In this document: positions 32,304-32,328 of the stretch, in pieces
How the letters are laid out: each line of letters opens with the position of its first letter
Position numbering within the stretch: the stretch's first letter is position 1
Assembly: GCA_964608405.1 (NCBI GenBank)
Contig: CAZSNC010000006.1
Location: 1 to 32,328 of the forward strand
Origin: GWB1-38-13 sp964608405
GTDB lineage: Bacteria > Patescibacteriota > Microgenomatia > UBA8517
Reading direction: 5' to 3'
DNA length: 32,328 nucleotides
Notes under the pieces: model-generated
What the model was told of the DNA's origin: nothing
Seen by the model: only the letters and a program-made list of their open reading frames with translations
Database searches by the model: none
Program-made: the position numbers and the translations under genes

Positions 32304-32328
32304 TCATCGTCAATCGATAAAACAATTA

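Noticed and set aside
1..32328. UGA read as glycine (Gracilibacteria/Absconditabacteria code)
   Set aside because: TGA ends ftsQ, rsmH and other genes at the expected length, with start codons of the next genes overlapping it.
1..32328. CRISPR arrays, insertion sequences, phage genes
   Set aside because: No repeat-spacer structure, transposase, integrase or terminal inverted repeats were seen.

Overview
The window is an AT-rich bacterial chromosome segment, densely packed, with no gap over 300 bases without a gene. It is built around a division and cell wall (dcw) cluster. Short proteins, a CBS-less IMP dehydrogenase-like protein, a MurF without its usual N-terminal domain, a eukaryote-like IleRS and the lack of recognisable Shine-Dalgarno sequences suggest a Patescibacteria (Candidate Phyla Radiation) genome, perhaps from the Microgenomates/Katanobacteria/Dojkabacteria side. 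This placement is inference. TGA is used as a normal stop (for example at the ends of ftsQ and rsmH), so the UGA-glycine code of Gracilibacteria/Absconditabacteria does not apply.

Layout. 1-4204: a secreted M23 peptidase (+), a class I methyltransferase (-), tRNA-Val(CAC) (-), a CBS-less IMPDH/GMPR-family protein (+) and signal peptidase I (+). 4185-5685: parB, rpmA (L27) and rplU (L21), all minus. 5732-17460 (minus, read right to left): murF, mraY, ftsW, murG, ftsQ, ftsA, ftsZ, ileS, rodA. 17618-18469: one plus-strand class IV PLP aminotransferase that splits the cluster. 18497-29272 (minus): mraZ, rsmH, ftsL, ftsI, murA, a murE-glmU(N-terminal domain) fusion, murC, murB, murD. 29419-32303: an unknown membrane-anchored protein, GlyRS and a 5'-incomplete DUF2130 protein.

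How it works together. GlmU-type activity makes UDP-GlcNAc. MurA and MurB convert it to UDP-MurNAc, and MurC, MurD, MurE and MurF add the peptide. MraY and MurG make lipid I and lipid II. FtsW and RodA (glycosyltransferases) and FtsI (transpeptidase) build the wall. FtsZ, FtsA, FtsQ and FtsL organise the division site, and MraZ probably controls the operon through tandem 10-bp boxes in front of its own gene. Most adjacent dcw genes overlap or lie within about 40 bp.

The most notable observations are the in-frame MurE-GlmU fusion joining two steps of one pathway, the apparent absence of Shine-Dalgarno motifs at every start together with several promoters whose -10 box sits just before the start codon (leaderless or near-leaderless mRNAs), MraZ boxes resembling the Mollicutes motif, and the lone PLP enzyme inside the dcw cluster. 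I did not find an unmistakable wholly new system; everything here rests on reading the sequence by eye.
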